The notes beneath the pieces were generated by a model. That model was not told where the DNA came from. It did not search any database and saw only the letters and a list, made by a program, of their open reading frames with translations. From NCBI GenBank assembly GCA_019247845.1, contig JAFBAL010000018.1:1-64000 (forward strand): a stretch of 64,000 nt of DNA. The letters run 5' to 3'. Numbering within the stretch: the stretch's first letter is position 1; each line of letters starts with the position of its first letter. The position numbers were made by a program, and so were the translations under genes. Shown here piece by piece: positions 17,323 through 26,879 of this stretch. The stretch is from Alphaproteobacteria bacterium (lineage in GTDB: Bacteria > Pseudomonadota > Alphaproteobacteria > Micropepsales > Micropepsaceae).

Positions 17323-17700
17323 CTATTTGCGCACGTAGTAGATGCCGGCACCAAACAACGTCGCCCCAGTCAGGAGCAAAACGGCAAAAGGAAGGATCGC
17401 GAAATAAAACAGCTTATCTGCATCATCCCGGAAAAACCGAAGGACGTAGACAAGCCATGCGAAATCCAAAACAACAACCACGGCGGACCCTATGAACAAC
17501 TTTCGGAATCTGGCCCTGTTCTCGCTTCTCTCGACTTCGGAAGCGGTGCCTGTTCGACGAGCGAAAATGAAACGGGCCAGAATTGCCAGAGCCGCAAGCG
17601 GCACTATCGGGAGCAACGCCAGTTTGGGGAAGTAGCTGAACGACACGACGAGCGCGGCAGCGGCGCATATCCAAAACAGCAGCGGAACTCTCGGTTTCAC
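17323..17700 (-). CDS. Four-TM membrane protein, putative Rhs immunity protein
   Basis: A 125-residue protein starting at a GTG (17700) with GGAGAG about 10 bases upstream. Four hydrophobic segments lie at about residues 7-24, 27-47, 70-90 and 98-120, with a basic/acidic loop in the middle (RRTGTASEVERSEN). It begins 20 bases after the stop of the second giant Rhs gene on the same strand, exactly where the first Rhs gene also has a small membrane-protein gene. The two small proteins are not obviously related in sequence, as expected for tip-specific immunity partners. No family recognised; the role is inferred from position and membrane nature. Confidence 0.6.
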   Translation of the reverse strand: MKPRVPLLFWICAAAALVVSFSYFPKLALLPIVPLAALAILARFIFARRTGTASEVERSENRARFRKLFIGSAVVVVLDFAWLVYVLRFFRDDADKLFYFAILPFAVLLLTGATLFGAGIYYVRK

Positions 17701-17720
17701 GTTGGATCACTCTCCGACCA

Positions 17721-20700
17721 TCACGGGCAAGGGTTGGCCCCGAGAATACTGTTGGTGAGATAATCCGCAGCAGATTGCGTTGCTCCGTCGGTGGGGGCTG
17801 CCGCCGTCAACCCACCCATGTCCGGGATGCCCGCGTCGATCTCGGCGGCGAAACCCGCGTCAGCAGCTTCCCAACCGTTTCCGGCATCATACATGAGCAC
17901 CATGCCTGCCCCGATCGAAAGCTCGCCGAGAAGCAGCGCGCCACCGCCTACCGCATCCGCATCAGGATTACCCGCGCCCATTGCGACGACCATGGCCCCG
18001 GACCTCGTGAAATATCCCCCTTGTGTGATGAAAAACCTGCCCCAGCCGTTTTCGTTCTTGTTCACGTGACATTGGGTACCGCCGCCATTTCCCTGGCCGT
18101 TGCCGAGCCCTTGAGGCGTGGGGTTGCTGTAGATCAAAAAGGAAAACGGAATTATCGCCGCGGCGATCCTTCGCCCGTACACGACGACGGTTTCGATACC
18201 CTGATCGCCTGCTTTGCCTTCTGAGCTCGAATCTCCTCCTCCTCCGCCTCCCGCGGTCAATCCTTGAGGGCCAACCTCCAATCCGCCGCCGCCGCAGCCG
18301 CCGCCGCATCCCGGATCGGGATTGTATCCGCCGGTCACCACGATGGTTTCGCACTCGAGAGGATCCGTTATGCATTTGGGATCGTGCCCGCTCGGATCGA
18401 TCAATTTCATGGGATTGTTTCGGACATAGGTCGTTCGATTGAAGGCCTGCGTGTCGTACGCGTCGGGCACGATCGAATCCGCCGACAAGTACCGCCCCAA
18501 CGACGGATCCTGAACGCGCGCATTCATGTTGATCAGGCAGTAGCTGTCGAGCATCTCGTGGCCGGTGTAGCCGCGCGTCGTCTGCGAGGTGATCGAGCAG
18601 GTGGTGTTGTCGCTGCCGTCGGCGTTTCGGCGCTTGCCCCAAGTGTCGTAGCTGTCGCTTTCGATGCTGGGCGTGCCGGTGTTGTTCGCCACGCTGGTCA
18701 CCGAGCCCAGATGGTCGTTGACGATATAGCGCCACTGGACGCCGCTGGGGCTTTGGATGCGCAGCGCGACAAGGCCGACGCCGGGGGCGACGATGTAGTC
18801 CACCCAGGTGGTGGAACTGCCGGAGACGATCTTCTCGCTCATCCCGCCGGTTGCGGGGTCGTAGAGATAGTAGACCGTCGTCGTCGGCGAGGCGCAGTTG
18901 GGCACGCACATCTTGTAGCGGTTGTGCCAGGCGCCGTAGGCGAGCGCCGCACCGCCGGCCCCCTGCGTAATCGAGGAGGTCATGTTGAACGGCGTGTAGG
19001 TGAAGCTGCGGCCGGCGCCGCCCGTCATGTTGCCGTTGGCGTCGTAGCTGAAGGTTGGATTCGCCACCCCGTTATAGGTACCGGTGATCGAGGTCAGCTC
19101 ATGCGGGCCGGCCCCGCCTGTGCCGTCATAGTTGAAGCAACCGGCCGTCGTGCAGACGTCGGATTTCCTGTTGAGGTTTCCGAGCGCGTCGTACGCGAAG
19201 GTCTTTGCCGTCGTGCCGCTGTTGCACGATGCAGCCCGCGCGGTGTGCACGACGCGGTTCTGATCGTCGTAGCAGAAGGTCTCCACGTAGTTGTGCAGCG
19301 TGTCGTCACGCTCCGTCAGATTGCCGACGCTGTCCCAGTCGTAGGAGGTGTTCTGCGTGTTGCCGTCGCACGGCCCGGAATTCCAGGACGCACAGACATT
19401 CAGCAAGTTGCCCGTGGCGGGGTCGTAGATCCCGTTGGACACGATGGCCGTGGTTCCGGTCGCGGTCGTCCCCAAGGTCTGCTGGGTCACGTGCAGCTCG
19501 GCATCGGCGCTGTTGATGGCCCAGATCGGAGTGCCGGATACCTTGTCCTTGATGATCTTCAAGTAGCCATAGGTGTTGTAGAGGTACTTCGCCTGGAACC
19601 CCGACGGATAGGTCAGCGTGCTCACCTGGCCGTCGCTGTTGTAGGTCGGCGTGTAGGTATAGGTCGTTCCATCAAGGACGAACGCTCCAGTCGCAACGCG
19701 GCTGAGGCTATCGTAAGTCGGCTTCTGCTGATAACTGGCGGACGGGCAGTTGCTCGCATCCGTGCAGGCATTCATCAGCTTGCCGTTGCCGTTCGTCGGG
19801 TTCCACAGCCACTTCGAATAGAAATTGGTGCCGGCGCCGGCATCGTGTTCGGTCCGGGTCAGCGGGTTCTCGAACGAGTCGTATGTGACCTGCGTGGTGT
19901 TTGATTTGGCGTCGGTCTGGCTGATCAGGCCGTTCAGCTGATCGTATCCGAATTGCCAATATCCCATGTCGGGATCGGTCGAGGTCGACTTACGGCCGCG
20001 CAGATCGAAGGTGTTGACGATCGTATGGAGCCCGACCTTGGCGGTCAGAGAATTGCCGAACTCGTCATACGTGTAGGTCGCGGTGGTGCCGCCGGTCGCC
20101 AGGCAGGCGGTCACCGTTCCCGACTGGCCGTCCGTGACGCTTGAGATATTGCCGCGATCGTCGCGGACGACCGTCTTCGTTTGCCCCTTGGCGTTGGTCA
20201 CCGATGTCGTCGGTCCGCAATAGGAGAACGTCGTCTGGCTGGCATCGGGATAGGTGATCGAGGTCGGTCGCGACATCGCGTCAAGGGCATAAGTGGTCCA
20301 TTGCGGCGTCCCTCCGCTGACGAAGTAGGGCCGGCTCGTCTTCAGCATGCGCCCGCTCACGTCGTCATAGACCCTCGAAACGCGGATTGCGCTTCCGTTG
20401 AAGCCTTGGGTATCCATCGCGATCACGCGGTCGAACGCATCGTAATACGTGCTGGTTACCGCGCCGTTCTGTGCCGATCCCAAGCCGGTTGAAGTCTTCG
20501 GCGTTGCAGTTACCACGTAAGCCCCGGTCGCGGGACAGGATGCCGTTCCACCGTTGACGCCGGCGCAATAGCCGTAGCTCACAGCGACCTGGTTGAGGTC
20601 GGGCCTCGTTACATCGGTCGGCCGCCCCAGCCAGTCCGGCACGATGTTCGTCGTGAGGCTGTTGATATCCGTGACGCTGGTGAGATTGCCGAAGCGCGGA

Positions 20701-23700
20701 TCGAACGATGTCATCGTTTGCTGGCCGCCCGGATTCTGACGGTAGGTCGTGAATTCGCCGTTGGCGTCGAATTGCGCCGAGTTGCTTCGCGTCGCGATGT
20801 CGTTTCCGGTTTTCGTGACCGAGTTCACGTTGCCGAAGCCGTCGTATCCATACGCCGTTTTGAGCTGAAGGGCGGTGCTGCCCTTCTCGAGATACGCGTT
20901 TTGCACATCGCCGTTGCCGTACCGGTCATAGCTGTAATGCCGTGTCTGGCTGGTCGAGCCCACCTGGCTCTGAACGTCGGTTTCCGTGATCTGGCCCAGG
21001 ACGTAGTTGATCGGCAAAGTGTTGTTGGTGATCGTGTTGGTGACGGTGAGCGTCTCCGACCCGCCCGTGGTCTGAACGACCTGGGGATTGCCGTAGGCGT
21101 CGTTCAGATACCCCGAAACGCGCTCCTGGAACGCCGTTCCATCCAGGTCCGCGCGATCGACCGTGATCGTCAGCGGGAATACCGGGCTTGTGCCGCCTTG
21201 ATGGAAGGTCCCGGTGTAGTCATAGCTTGCCTGATAGATGGTGGGGCCGGACGGCACGTTCACTTTCGTCACGATCGGAAGCCCGAACTTGGGCTGGCTG
21301 GTCCAATACTTTTGGATCGTAACGAGGCCCGTACGGGAATCGCGGCACATCACCTGCCCCATGACACGGATCCGCGCCGAAAGAACGTTGGACTTGGGAC
21401 CCGGCACGGGCGGCAGCGTGAGATCGCCGGCCGCGTCGTCATACGAGTAGGTCAAACTGTAGTTGGTATATCCGCTCCCCGTGCCGTTGCTGAAGGAAAC
21501 GGTCCGGGCGGCATAATACGGTCCGTTGAAGACCTTGTACCCGACGGAGCCGGTGTAATCGTAGAAGACGCCGTCTTTGTTGAGCCTGTCGTAGCCGACC
21601 GACGTGACGAGCCCGATGTTGTTGTTTACCGCTGTCATCAGTTCCGGCTGATAGGCGTAATAGTAGATGTCGTTCGTGCCGGAGAACCAGATGTCGTCCG
21701 CGCCGTCGTTGTTTGCGTCCACGACGATCGCGGACGTCGCGCTATCGCTGATGGTTCCGGCGCTGGAAAAATCGACGCCGGTGGAAAGGTAGATCTTGTG
21801 CGTCCCGCCGGTGGTGGAGATCAGCGCGATGTCCATCTTGCCGTCGCCGTTCCAGTCTCCCGTGATCACATGATAGCCGGCCCAGGAAGGCACGCCGGAA
21901 ACGGTGAGCGGCGTCGCGGGCAGCCCCTTGCCGTTCGACAGATACAATGTCGCCGAGGTCGATCCGATGACGAGAAGATCCGCCTTGGCGTCGCCATTGA
22001 AATCGCCGGGCACGATCGTCGAGCCGGAGAAGCTCGGCGCCGACGCGGTTGTCCCCAGCGACTGGCAGAAAAAGTGGATCGCATTGGTGCTTCCCTCCGC
22101 AAGGAGGTCGGTGCAGCCGTCGCCGTCGAAGTCCCCCGGGGTGAGGGAGTAGCTCGTGCCGACGCCGGTAACGGCCGTCCCCGAGCCCAGGAAGGAATTC
22201 GCTCCGGAATAGAACGTGCCGTTTGCGGACGACGATTGCACGAGCCCGTCGGCGGCGCCGTCGCCGTCGAAGTCGCCGACCAGATTGAACACGGGCAGCC
22301 CGGGGTTTAGCGCCCATTGAAAAAAGCTGTTGGTGTTCAGGAAATCGTCGAGGAGCAAGCTTGTGAAATTGTGACCGCTGGAATCCGGCTGTGTCGCGAT
22401 GATGCTGTCGTAGCTCCAGCCGGTGTGATAGACCTTGGGAGTCAGATTGTTGAGACAAGCGGGCCCCGAATAGGTTTGATGACTGGGGTTCCACCATTCG
22501 TAGCTGGCATTCATGTTGGCCGAGGTAAAGCTGCCGACGGTCGACGTGCCCGAATAGATGATCCCGCCCGTGGGACAGCCGCTGACGCCGATGTCGAGCA
22601 GTCCGTCGCCGTTGAAATCGCCCGTCACCACCGGCGTCTGGCTCGCCGTCACGCTCGATACGGCCGGCAGCCCCGCGCCGCCTTGCCAGCTGAAGCTCAT
22701 CTGCGGCAGGCAATTGGCGCCCGACCCGTCGCAGAGCGAGAGCGACGTCAAACGGGAATGGAGCAACGACGATCCGGTCCTGTATCCCAATTGATAGTGG
22801 AGAACCTGCGTTCCGGTCGACGGCATGCCGTTGTAGGTGATGATGTCCGTGAGCAGCTTTGTGTATTGCTTCAGCGATCCGGCTTCATAGGTCGGGGTGA
22901 TGTCGCCGCGGCTCGCATACTGGAACACCACCGAATTGTAGGGCGAGGTGTTGGGTATGACGGAGCTGTTTCCGGTGTAGTCGATCTCGACCGGATATGC
23001 CTGGCCGTTCGCGTTGTCGTTCGTGTACTTTACGGTCAGATAGTTGCCGTGGATGTCGGTGATCTTGTCGACGAGCCAGGCGCGGACTTTGGAGCTCCCG
23101 GACGCCAATATCCGCGAATCGGTCGTATTTCCGAGTTCAAGCGTGGTGCCGTTCGGAAGGTGCACCTGAAAGTACGAGGGGCCGTTGCCCGCGCCTGCGC
23201 TTCCGTTCGCGACGATCAGATAGAACTTGCCCGAGGCGGTGTCGTAGGTGCTCCCCGAATCCCCATAGGAATATCCGGAGGACGCGTTGGTCAGCTCGAT
23301 TTCTTCGCCGTCGAGACAGAAACGGTCGTTGCCGTCGTAGTTCACGCCGCCGTGGACGCCGTCGAACAGCACGGTTTGCGCGCATCGCGCGATCCCGGAA
23401 AGGCCGCGCAACGCCCAGCCATAGCCCTCAAGGCCATCGACGTTGGTGCTCGAATATTCCAGCGCCAGCTGCGGGACCATTCCGCTCGAGCCGGGTGGAA
23501 CCGCGATCGGGATCGAATAGTGGAACTGCCCGAGATTGTCGACGCTCTGGCGGCCTTGGAGAGCCATCGCGGGCGCGGCTTGGGCCGTTCCGGATGCCGA
23601 GATGCCCGCGAGAAGTGCAACCGCCAGAACTTTTGCGAGACAAGATGTCCAAAGGCTGTCGTTGCCCCTTGAACGCAAAGCTTTCAGCGCGTTTGCGTGC

Positions 23701-23702
23701 AT
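17721..23702 (-). CDS. Secreted SpvB/FG-GAP/YD-repeat (Rhs) giant protein 2
   Basis: About 1,993 residues. The ATG at 23702 follows GGGGGG at 4 bases and gives a signal peptide ending near AQAA; a longer frame to 23789 is less likely. The order of domains equals that of the paralogue at 1044-7193: SpvB-like N-terminus (about 45-345), six FG-GAP motifs (about 360-670), TcdB-middle-like segment, YD repeats and an Rhs core ending DPSGH near residue 1773. The 220-residue tip (17721-18383) differs from that of the paralogue: it starts with a Cys/Gly-rich linker, carries TonB-box-like motifs ETIVVTGG (18327-18350) and IETVVVYGRR (18168-18197), a hydrophobic segment, then Gly/Ala-rich sequence ending NPCP. 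Probably a contact-delivered or secreted polymorphic toxin; activity unrecognised. Confidence 0.88.
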   Translation of the reverse strand: MHANALKALRSRGNDSLWTSCLAKVLAVALLAGISASGTAQAAPAMALQGRQSVDNLGQFHYSIPIAVPPGSSGMVPQLALEYSSTNVDGLEGYGWALRGLSGIARCAQTVLFDGVHGGVNYDGNDRFCLDGEEIELTNASSGYSYGDSGSTYDTASGKFYLIVANGSAGAGNGPSYFQVHLPNGTTLELGNTTDSRILASGSSKVRAWLVDKITDIHGNYLTVKYTNDNANGQAYPVEIDYTGNSSVIPNTSPYNSVVFQYASRGDITPTYEAGSLKQYTKLLTDIITYNGMPSTGTQVLHYQLGYRTGSSLLHSRLTSLSLCDGSGANCLPQMSFSWQGGAGLPAVSSVTASQTPVVTGDFNGDGLLDIGVSGCPTGGIIYSGTSTVGSFTSANMNASYEWWNPSHQTYSGPACLNNLTPKVYHTGWSYDSIIATQPDSSGHNFTSLLLDDFLNTNSFFQWALNPGLPVFNLVGDFDGDGAADGLVQSSSANGTFYSGANSFLGSGTAVTGVGTSYSLTPGDFDGDGCTDLLAEGSTNAIHFFCQSLGTTASAPSFSGSTIVPGDFNGDAKADLLVIGSTSATLYLSNGKGLPATPLTVSGVPSWAGYHVITGDWNGDGKMDIALISTTGGTHKIYLSTGVDFSSAGTISDSATSAIVVDANNDGADDIWFSGTNDIYYYAYQPELMTAVNNNIGLVTSVGYDRLNKDGVFYDYTGSVGYKVFNGPYYAARTVSFSNGTGSGYTNYSLTYSYDDAAGDLTLPPVPGPKSNVLSARIRVMGQVMCRDSRTGLVTIQKYWTSQPKFGLPIVTKVNVPSGPTIYQASYDYTGTFHQGGTSPVFPLTITVDRADLDGTAFQERVSGYLNDAYGNPQVVQTTGGSETLTVTNTITNNTLPINYVLGQITETDVQSQVGSTSQTRHYSYDRYGNGDVQNAYLEKGSTALQLKTAYGYDGFGNVNSVTKTGNDIATRSNSAQFDANGEFTTYRQNPGGQQTMTSFDPRFGNLTSVTDINSLTTNIVPDWLGRPTDVTRPDLNQVAVSYGYCAGVNGGTASCPATGAYVVTATPKTSTGLGSAQNGAVTSTYYDAFDRVIAMDTQGFNGSAIRVSRVYDDVSGRMLKTSRPYFVSGGTPQWTTYALDAMSRPTSITYPDASQTTFSYCGPTTSVTNAKGQTKTVVRDDRGNISSVTDGQSGTVTACLATGGTTATYTYDEFGNSLTAKVGLHTIVNTFDLRGRKSTSTDPDMGYWQFGYDQLNGLISQTDAKSNTTQVTYDSFENPLTRTEHDAGAGTNFYSKWLWNPTNGNGKLMNACTDASNCPSASYQQKPTYDSLSRVATGAFVLDGTTYTYTPTYNSDGQVSTLTYPSGFQAKYLYNTYGYLKIIKDKVSGTPIWAINSADAELHVTQQTLGTTATGTTAIVSNGIYDPATGNLLNVCASWNSGPCDGNTQNTSYDWDSVGNLTERDDTLHNYVETFCYDDQNRVVHTARAASCNSGTTAKTFAYDALGNLNRKSDVCTTAGCFNYDGTGGAGPHELTSITGTYNGVANPTFSYDANGNMTGGAGRSFTYTPFNMTSSITQGAGGAALAYGAWHNRYKMCVPNCASPTTTVYYLYDPATGGMSEKIVSGSSTTWVDYIVAPGVGLVALRIQSPSGVQWRYIVNDHLGSVTSVANNTGTPSIESDSYDTWGKRRNADGSDNTTCSITSQTTRGYTGHEMLDSYCLINMNARVQDPSLGRYLSADSIVPDAYDTQAFNRTTYVRNNPMKLIDPSGHDPKCITDPLECETIVVTGGYNPDPGCGGGCGGGGLEVGPQGLTAGGGGGGDSSSEGKAGDQGIETVVVYGRRIAAAIIPFSFLIYSNPTPQGLGNGQGNGGGTQCHVNKNENGWGRFFITQGGYFTRSGAMVVAMGAGNPDADAVGGGALLLGELSIGAGMVLMYDAGNGWEAADAGFAAEIDAGIPDMGGLTAAAPTDGATQSAADYLTNSILGANPCP

Positions 23703-24093
23703 CGTGCCCCCCGGCGTCTGCGATGGTTCGGTGTCCGTACGCCTTCCGGAATTCCATCCGGCGCGTATCCGACGCGAAAAATTTGCCAAACAATTGTGGG
23801 TAGCGCAACCTCAAAGGTATTTCATTTTCAATTTCGTCGGTCGTTACCGCGAGCTGTCGGCTTCCTATCCGGTTCCCGCCAGCACGATTTAGACCGGACC
23901 ATCCGCGACGACTTCGCCGACGACAACTTACGCGGGCACTCGAGGGGGATGCGCGTCTCTGGCGCTCCCCTGACGATCTGCGAAGCGCTCGCGCCCCCAC
24001 GGGCTGTCCAGCCGCGCTCGAAGCCTTCGGCTCATTTGGTGTCGTGGCTGCATTGGAGAGCCGCGATGCTTTCCGATCAAATGTCGATGGCCT
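23703..24093. other. Intergenic region without a gene
   Basis: These 391 bases lie upstream of the Rhs2 gene and downstream of the dehydrogenase gene. I see no credible coding sequence; frames crossing it are antisense extensions. A conspicuously A/T-rich patch at about 23775-23840 probably holds the Rhs2 promoter, but I could not fix convincing -35/-10 boxes. No strong terminator hairpin with a T-run was found. Confidence 0.6.
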
Positions 24094-25269
24094 TCATCCG
24101 TTCGGCCGCATCACGACCTTGATGCAGCCGTCTTCCTTCTTCTTGAACGTGTCGTACATCTTCGGCGCGTCGTCGAGCGCGCAGCGGTGGGTGATCACGA
24201 AGGATGGATCGATCTTGCCCTGCTCGATCATGCCCATCAGCTTGTCCATGTAGTTGAGCACGTTGCATTGGCCCATGCGGATGGTGACACCCTTCTGGAA
24301 CGCAGCACCCAGCGGCACCATGTTGAGGAAGCCGCCATAGACGCCCGACAGCGACACCGTTCCGCCCGCGCGCACGTTGCGCAGACAGTCGCGGAAAGCG
24401 TGGATGCGATCGGTGCCGAGACCGGTCAGCGCCAGCGCACGGTCGGTCACCGCATCCCATGTGCCATGGCCGTGCGCTTCCATGCCGACCGCGTCGATGC
24501 AGCGGTCCGGCCCGCGGCCTTTGGTGATCCGGTTGAGGCGGTCGTAGACGTCCTCCTTGTCGAAGTCGATGGTCTCGGCCCCTGCCGCCGCTGCGAGCGC
24601 CAAACGCTCGGGCACGCGGTCGATGGCCACGACATGGCCCGCGCCCAGCATCCGGGCGCTGCGGATGCAGAACTGGCCGACGGGACCGCAGCCCCATATC
24701 GCGACGGTGTCGCCGTCCTCGATCCCGGCGAACTCCGCGCCCTGGTAGCCGGTCGGGAAGATGTCGGTGAGGAACAGCACCTGCTCATCGGTGAGGCCGT
24801 CCGGCACCTTGGTCGGGCAGACGTCGGCGAAGGGCACGCGGACATATTGCGCCTGGCCACCGGGATAACCGCCGGTCAGGTGCGAATAGCCGAACAGGCC
24901 GGCCGTGGTGTGGCCGAACATCGCCTTGGCCTTGTCCCCGGTGCGGTTGGAGCGCTCGCAGCACGACCACTGGCCCTTCTTGCAGAAGAAGCATTCGCCG
25001 CAACAAATGTTGAACGGCACGACCACGCGGTCGCCGACCTTGAGCTTCTTGTTCTCGCTGCCGACCTCGACGACCTCTCCCATGAACTCGTGGCCCAGGA
25101 TGTCGCCGCTCTTCATCTCCGGGATATAGCCGTCGTAGAGATGCAGGTCGGAGCCGCAAATCGCGGTCGCGGTGACCTTCACGATCGCATCGCGCGGCGC
25201 CTCGATCACCGGATCGGGAACCGTGTCGACCCGCACGTCGTATTTGCCGTGATAGACCACCGCCTTCAT
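24094..25269 (-). CDS. Zinc-dependent alcohol dehydrogenase, formaldehyde dehydrogenase-like
   Basis: A 391-residue medium-chain dehydrogenase. The ATG at 25269 has GGAGAG 5-6 bases upstream and is preferred over an in-frame upstream start at 25293. Catalytic zinc ligands are visible in AICGSDLH and GHEFMGEV; the structural-zinc lobe has the four-Cys pattern [16 protein letters not shown]. The nucleotide fold carries GCGPVGQF. The long insert and overall pattern resemble the glutathione-independent formaldehyde dehydrogenase group, so oxidation of small aldehydes or alcohols with NAD(H) is likely; the substrate is not fixed by sequence. An EcfG-type promoter candidate lies just upstream (25300-25324). 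It is divergent from a membrane-protein gene. Confidence 0.85.
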   Translation of the reverse strand: MKAVVYHGKYDVRVDTVPDPVIEAPRDAIVKVTATAICGSDLHLYDGYIPEMKSGDILGHEFMGEVVEVGSENKKLKVGDRVVVPFNICCGECFFCKKGQWSCCERSNRTGDKAKAMFGHTTAGLFGYSHLTGGYPGGQAQYVRVPFADVCPTKVPDGLTDEQVLFLTDIFPTGYQGAEFAGIEDGDTVAIWGCGPVGQFCIRSARMLGAGHVVAIDRVPERLALAAAAGAETIDFDKEDVYDRLNRITKGRGPDRCIDAVGMEAHGHGTWDAVTDRALALTGLGTDRIHAFRDCLRNVRAGGTVSLSGVYGGFLNMVPLGAAFQKGVTIRMGQCNVLNYMDKLMGMIEQGKIDPSFVITHRCALDDAPKMYDTFKKKEDGCIKVVMRPNG

Positions 25270-25299
25270 GAGCACTCTCCGCGTGTTTCGCATGGAGAG

Positions 25300-25324
25300 A
25301 ACCCGGTCGTGTTCCAGGCGTTCC
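25300..25324 (-). promoter_or_regulatory. EcfG-like promoter of dehydrogenase gene
   Basis: On the minus strand GGAAC (25324-25320) is followed after 16 bases by GGTT (25303-25300), one mismatch from the general-stress consensus GGAAC-N16/17-CGTT. The expected transcription start lies about 25 bases before the ATG at 25269. Confidence 0.45.
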
Positions 25325-25371
25325 GATCACGCAGGCGAATTGCGCCGGCGTTAGCAATTGATAGGAAACAT

Positions 25372-25941
25372 ATGGATATGTTGGCGCCCGTCTGGGACGT
25401 TCTTGTTTATGTGGTTCTGCCCCTATGGGTGCTGGCGGGCTTTGCAGACTATCTTTGCCACCGTGCCACCGACATCGAGCATGCCAGCGGGCCGAGAGAA
25501 TCGGCGATCCACTGGCTGATGCTCGGCGAAGTCGGCGTGCCGCTTCTCGCTGCGGTGTTCCTGAAGGTGAACGCCCTGGTCATGGCCGTGATGATCGTGT
25601 TTCTGGTCGCGCACGAGATAACCGGCAACCTGGACCTCAAGCTCGCCATGCGGACGCGCTATGTGAGCCCGGTCGAGCAGCAGATCCACAGCCTGCTGGA
25701 GATCTTGCCTTTCACGGCGATGCTGCTCGTCTTCGTGCTGCACTGGAATCAGGCATTGGCGCTTCTCGGGTTGGGCGGCGAGCGCGCCGAATGGTTCATC
25801 GGCACCAAGCCGCTGCCGAGCTTCGCCGAGTTGATGTGGCCCGGCATCGCCTTTGCCGTGTTCGCGCTCCTGCCCTACGCCGAGGAGCTCATCCGCGGAT
25901 TTCGGACCAAGCCATTCGAGCGACCCTCGGACATAGGATGA
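25372..25941 (+). CDS. Multi-spanning membrane protein of unknown function
   Basis: A 189-residue integral membrane protein. The ATG at 25372 is preceded by AGGAAA at a good distance; an ATG at 25378 is in frame. About four to five hydrophobic segments span residues 8-25, 45-80, 100-125 and 150-165. Acidic and histidine residues sit at segment edges (RATDIEHASG, HWLMLGE, AHEITGN, SPVEQQIHS), which hints at metal or lipid contacts, but I recognise no family. It is divergent from the zinc dehydrogenase gene and lies in the stress-gene region. Confidence 0.7.
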   Translation: MDMLAPVWDVLVYVVLPLWVLAGFADYLCHRATDIEHASGPRESAIHWLMLGEVGVPLLAAVFLKVNALVMAVMIVFLVAHEITGNLDLKLAMRTRYVSPVEQQIHSLLEILPFTAMLLVFVLHWNQALALLGLGGERAEWFIGTKPLPSFAELMWPGIAFAVFALLPYAEELIRGFRTKPFERPSDIG

Positions 25942-25964
25942 TCGCGCATTGCGGCTGAAAGAGC

Positions 25965-26000
25965 GGCGCTCCGACGATGTGGGGCGCTCCGACGATGTGG
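25965..26000. repeat. Two perfect 18-bp tandem repeats
   Basis: GGCGCTCCGACGATGTGG occurs twice in a row in the gap between the membrane-protein gene and the convergent SDR gene. The GGCGCTCC core recurs in a second tandem array on the other side of the SDR gene. Confidence 0.9.
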
Positions 26001-26009
26001 AGAGCCGCC

Positions 26010-26801
26010 TCAGGCGGTCTCTGCAGAGCCGGGCTCGGTCTGCTTGCGGTGCTGCTCGGCCATGCGTTCCGACGACATCACGCGCGACATCGCCACCTGG
26101 AACGTGTTGCTCCAACTTCCGGCGATGACGCCGGCCTCGCCCTTCTCCATCGCCTCGTAGCCTTGGCGCGCCACCTCGGCCGGATCGTCCTTTTTCTCTT
26201 GCCCGATCTTGGTGTCCATCAGACCGGCGCGCTCGAAGAACTCGGTCTCGGTCGCGCCGGGCATCAGGCAGGTCACCGTGATGTTCGTGTCCTTGAGCTC
26301 GTTGCGCAATGCCGCCGCGAAGGAATCCACGAACGCCTTGGTACCGTTATAGACCGCTTGGAAGGAGCCGGGCATGAAGCCGGCGATGGATCCCGTGATC
26401 AGGATCCTGCCGCCGCCTTGCGCACGCATGGCGTTGCCGCATTTGTGGATCAGATAGAGCGTACCGGTGATGTTGGTGTCTATGACATGCCGCGCTGCGC
26501 CGAAATCCTGGTCGAGGAAGCCTTTGCCCAATCCATGGCCGGCATTGGCGAGCAGCGCGTCGACGCGCCGCCCCTTGGCAGCCGCAAGAAGCTGGTCCAC
26601 GCCGTCCGTCGTGGAGAGATCCGCGAGGACGGCATCGACGGCGCATTGTCCACCAAGCTCGGACGCCACGTCGTTGACTTTGGGGTCGTCGGCCGCGATC
26701 AGCAGGTCGTAGCCGCCGCGCGCGCAGCATCGCGCGAGCTCCAAACCGATGCCGGACGACGCGCCGGTCACGATCGCGAACTTTCTTGCAACGTCGGCCA
26801 T
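26010..26801 (-). CDS. SDR-family short-chain dehydrogenase
   Basis: A 263-residue classical short-chain dehydrogenase/reductase. The ATG at 26801 has AGGAG upstream (26811-26815). The dinucleotide-binding TGASSGIG motif is near residue 13, NAG near 86, and the catalytic Ser and YxxxK are in ITGSIAGF and YNGTK (about residues 137-156). These enzymes oxidise or reduce small alcohols or ketones with NAD(P)(H); the substrate cannot be read from sequence. The gene is flanked on both sides by short tandem repeats sharing GGCGCTCC. It follows the hemerythrin gene on the same strand and may share its stress promoter. Confidence 0.88.
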   Translation of the reverse strand: MADVARKFAIVTGASSGIGLELARCCARGGYDLLIAADDPKVNDVASELGGQCAVDAVLADLSTTDGVDQLLAAAKGRRVDALLANAGHGLGKGFLDQDFGAARHVIDTNITGTLYLIHKCGNAMRAQGGGRILITGSIAGFMPGSFQAVYNGTKAFVDSFAAALRNELKDTNITVTCLMPGATETEFFERAGLMDTKIGQEKKDDPAEVARQGYEAMEKGEAGVIAGSWSNTFQVAMSRVMSSERMAEQHRKQTEPGSAETA

Positions 26802-26820
26802 GCTCAGTCTCCTTTGATTA

Positions 26821-26879
26821 AGGCGCTCCGTGATTCAGGCGCTCCCTGATTCAGGCGCTCTCTGATTCAGGCGCTCCCT
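26821..26879. repeat. 16-bp tandem repeats between SDR and hemerythrin genes
   Basis: Three full units of AGGCGCTCCNTGATTC-like sequence (26821-26836, 26837-26852, 26853-26868) with one or two substitutions, plus a partial fourth unit that runs into the hemerythrin stop codon. The GGCGCTCC core matches the array at 25965-26000. Confidence 0.9.

Noticed and set aside
18264..23672. Several plus-strand open frames of 450-550 codons opposite Rhs protein 2
   Set aside because: Antisense shadows with biased composition; the minus-strand gene has clear domains and a signal peptide.
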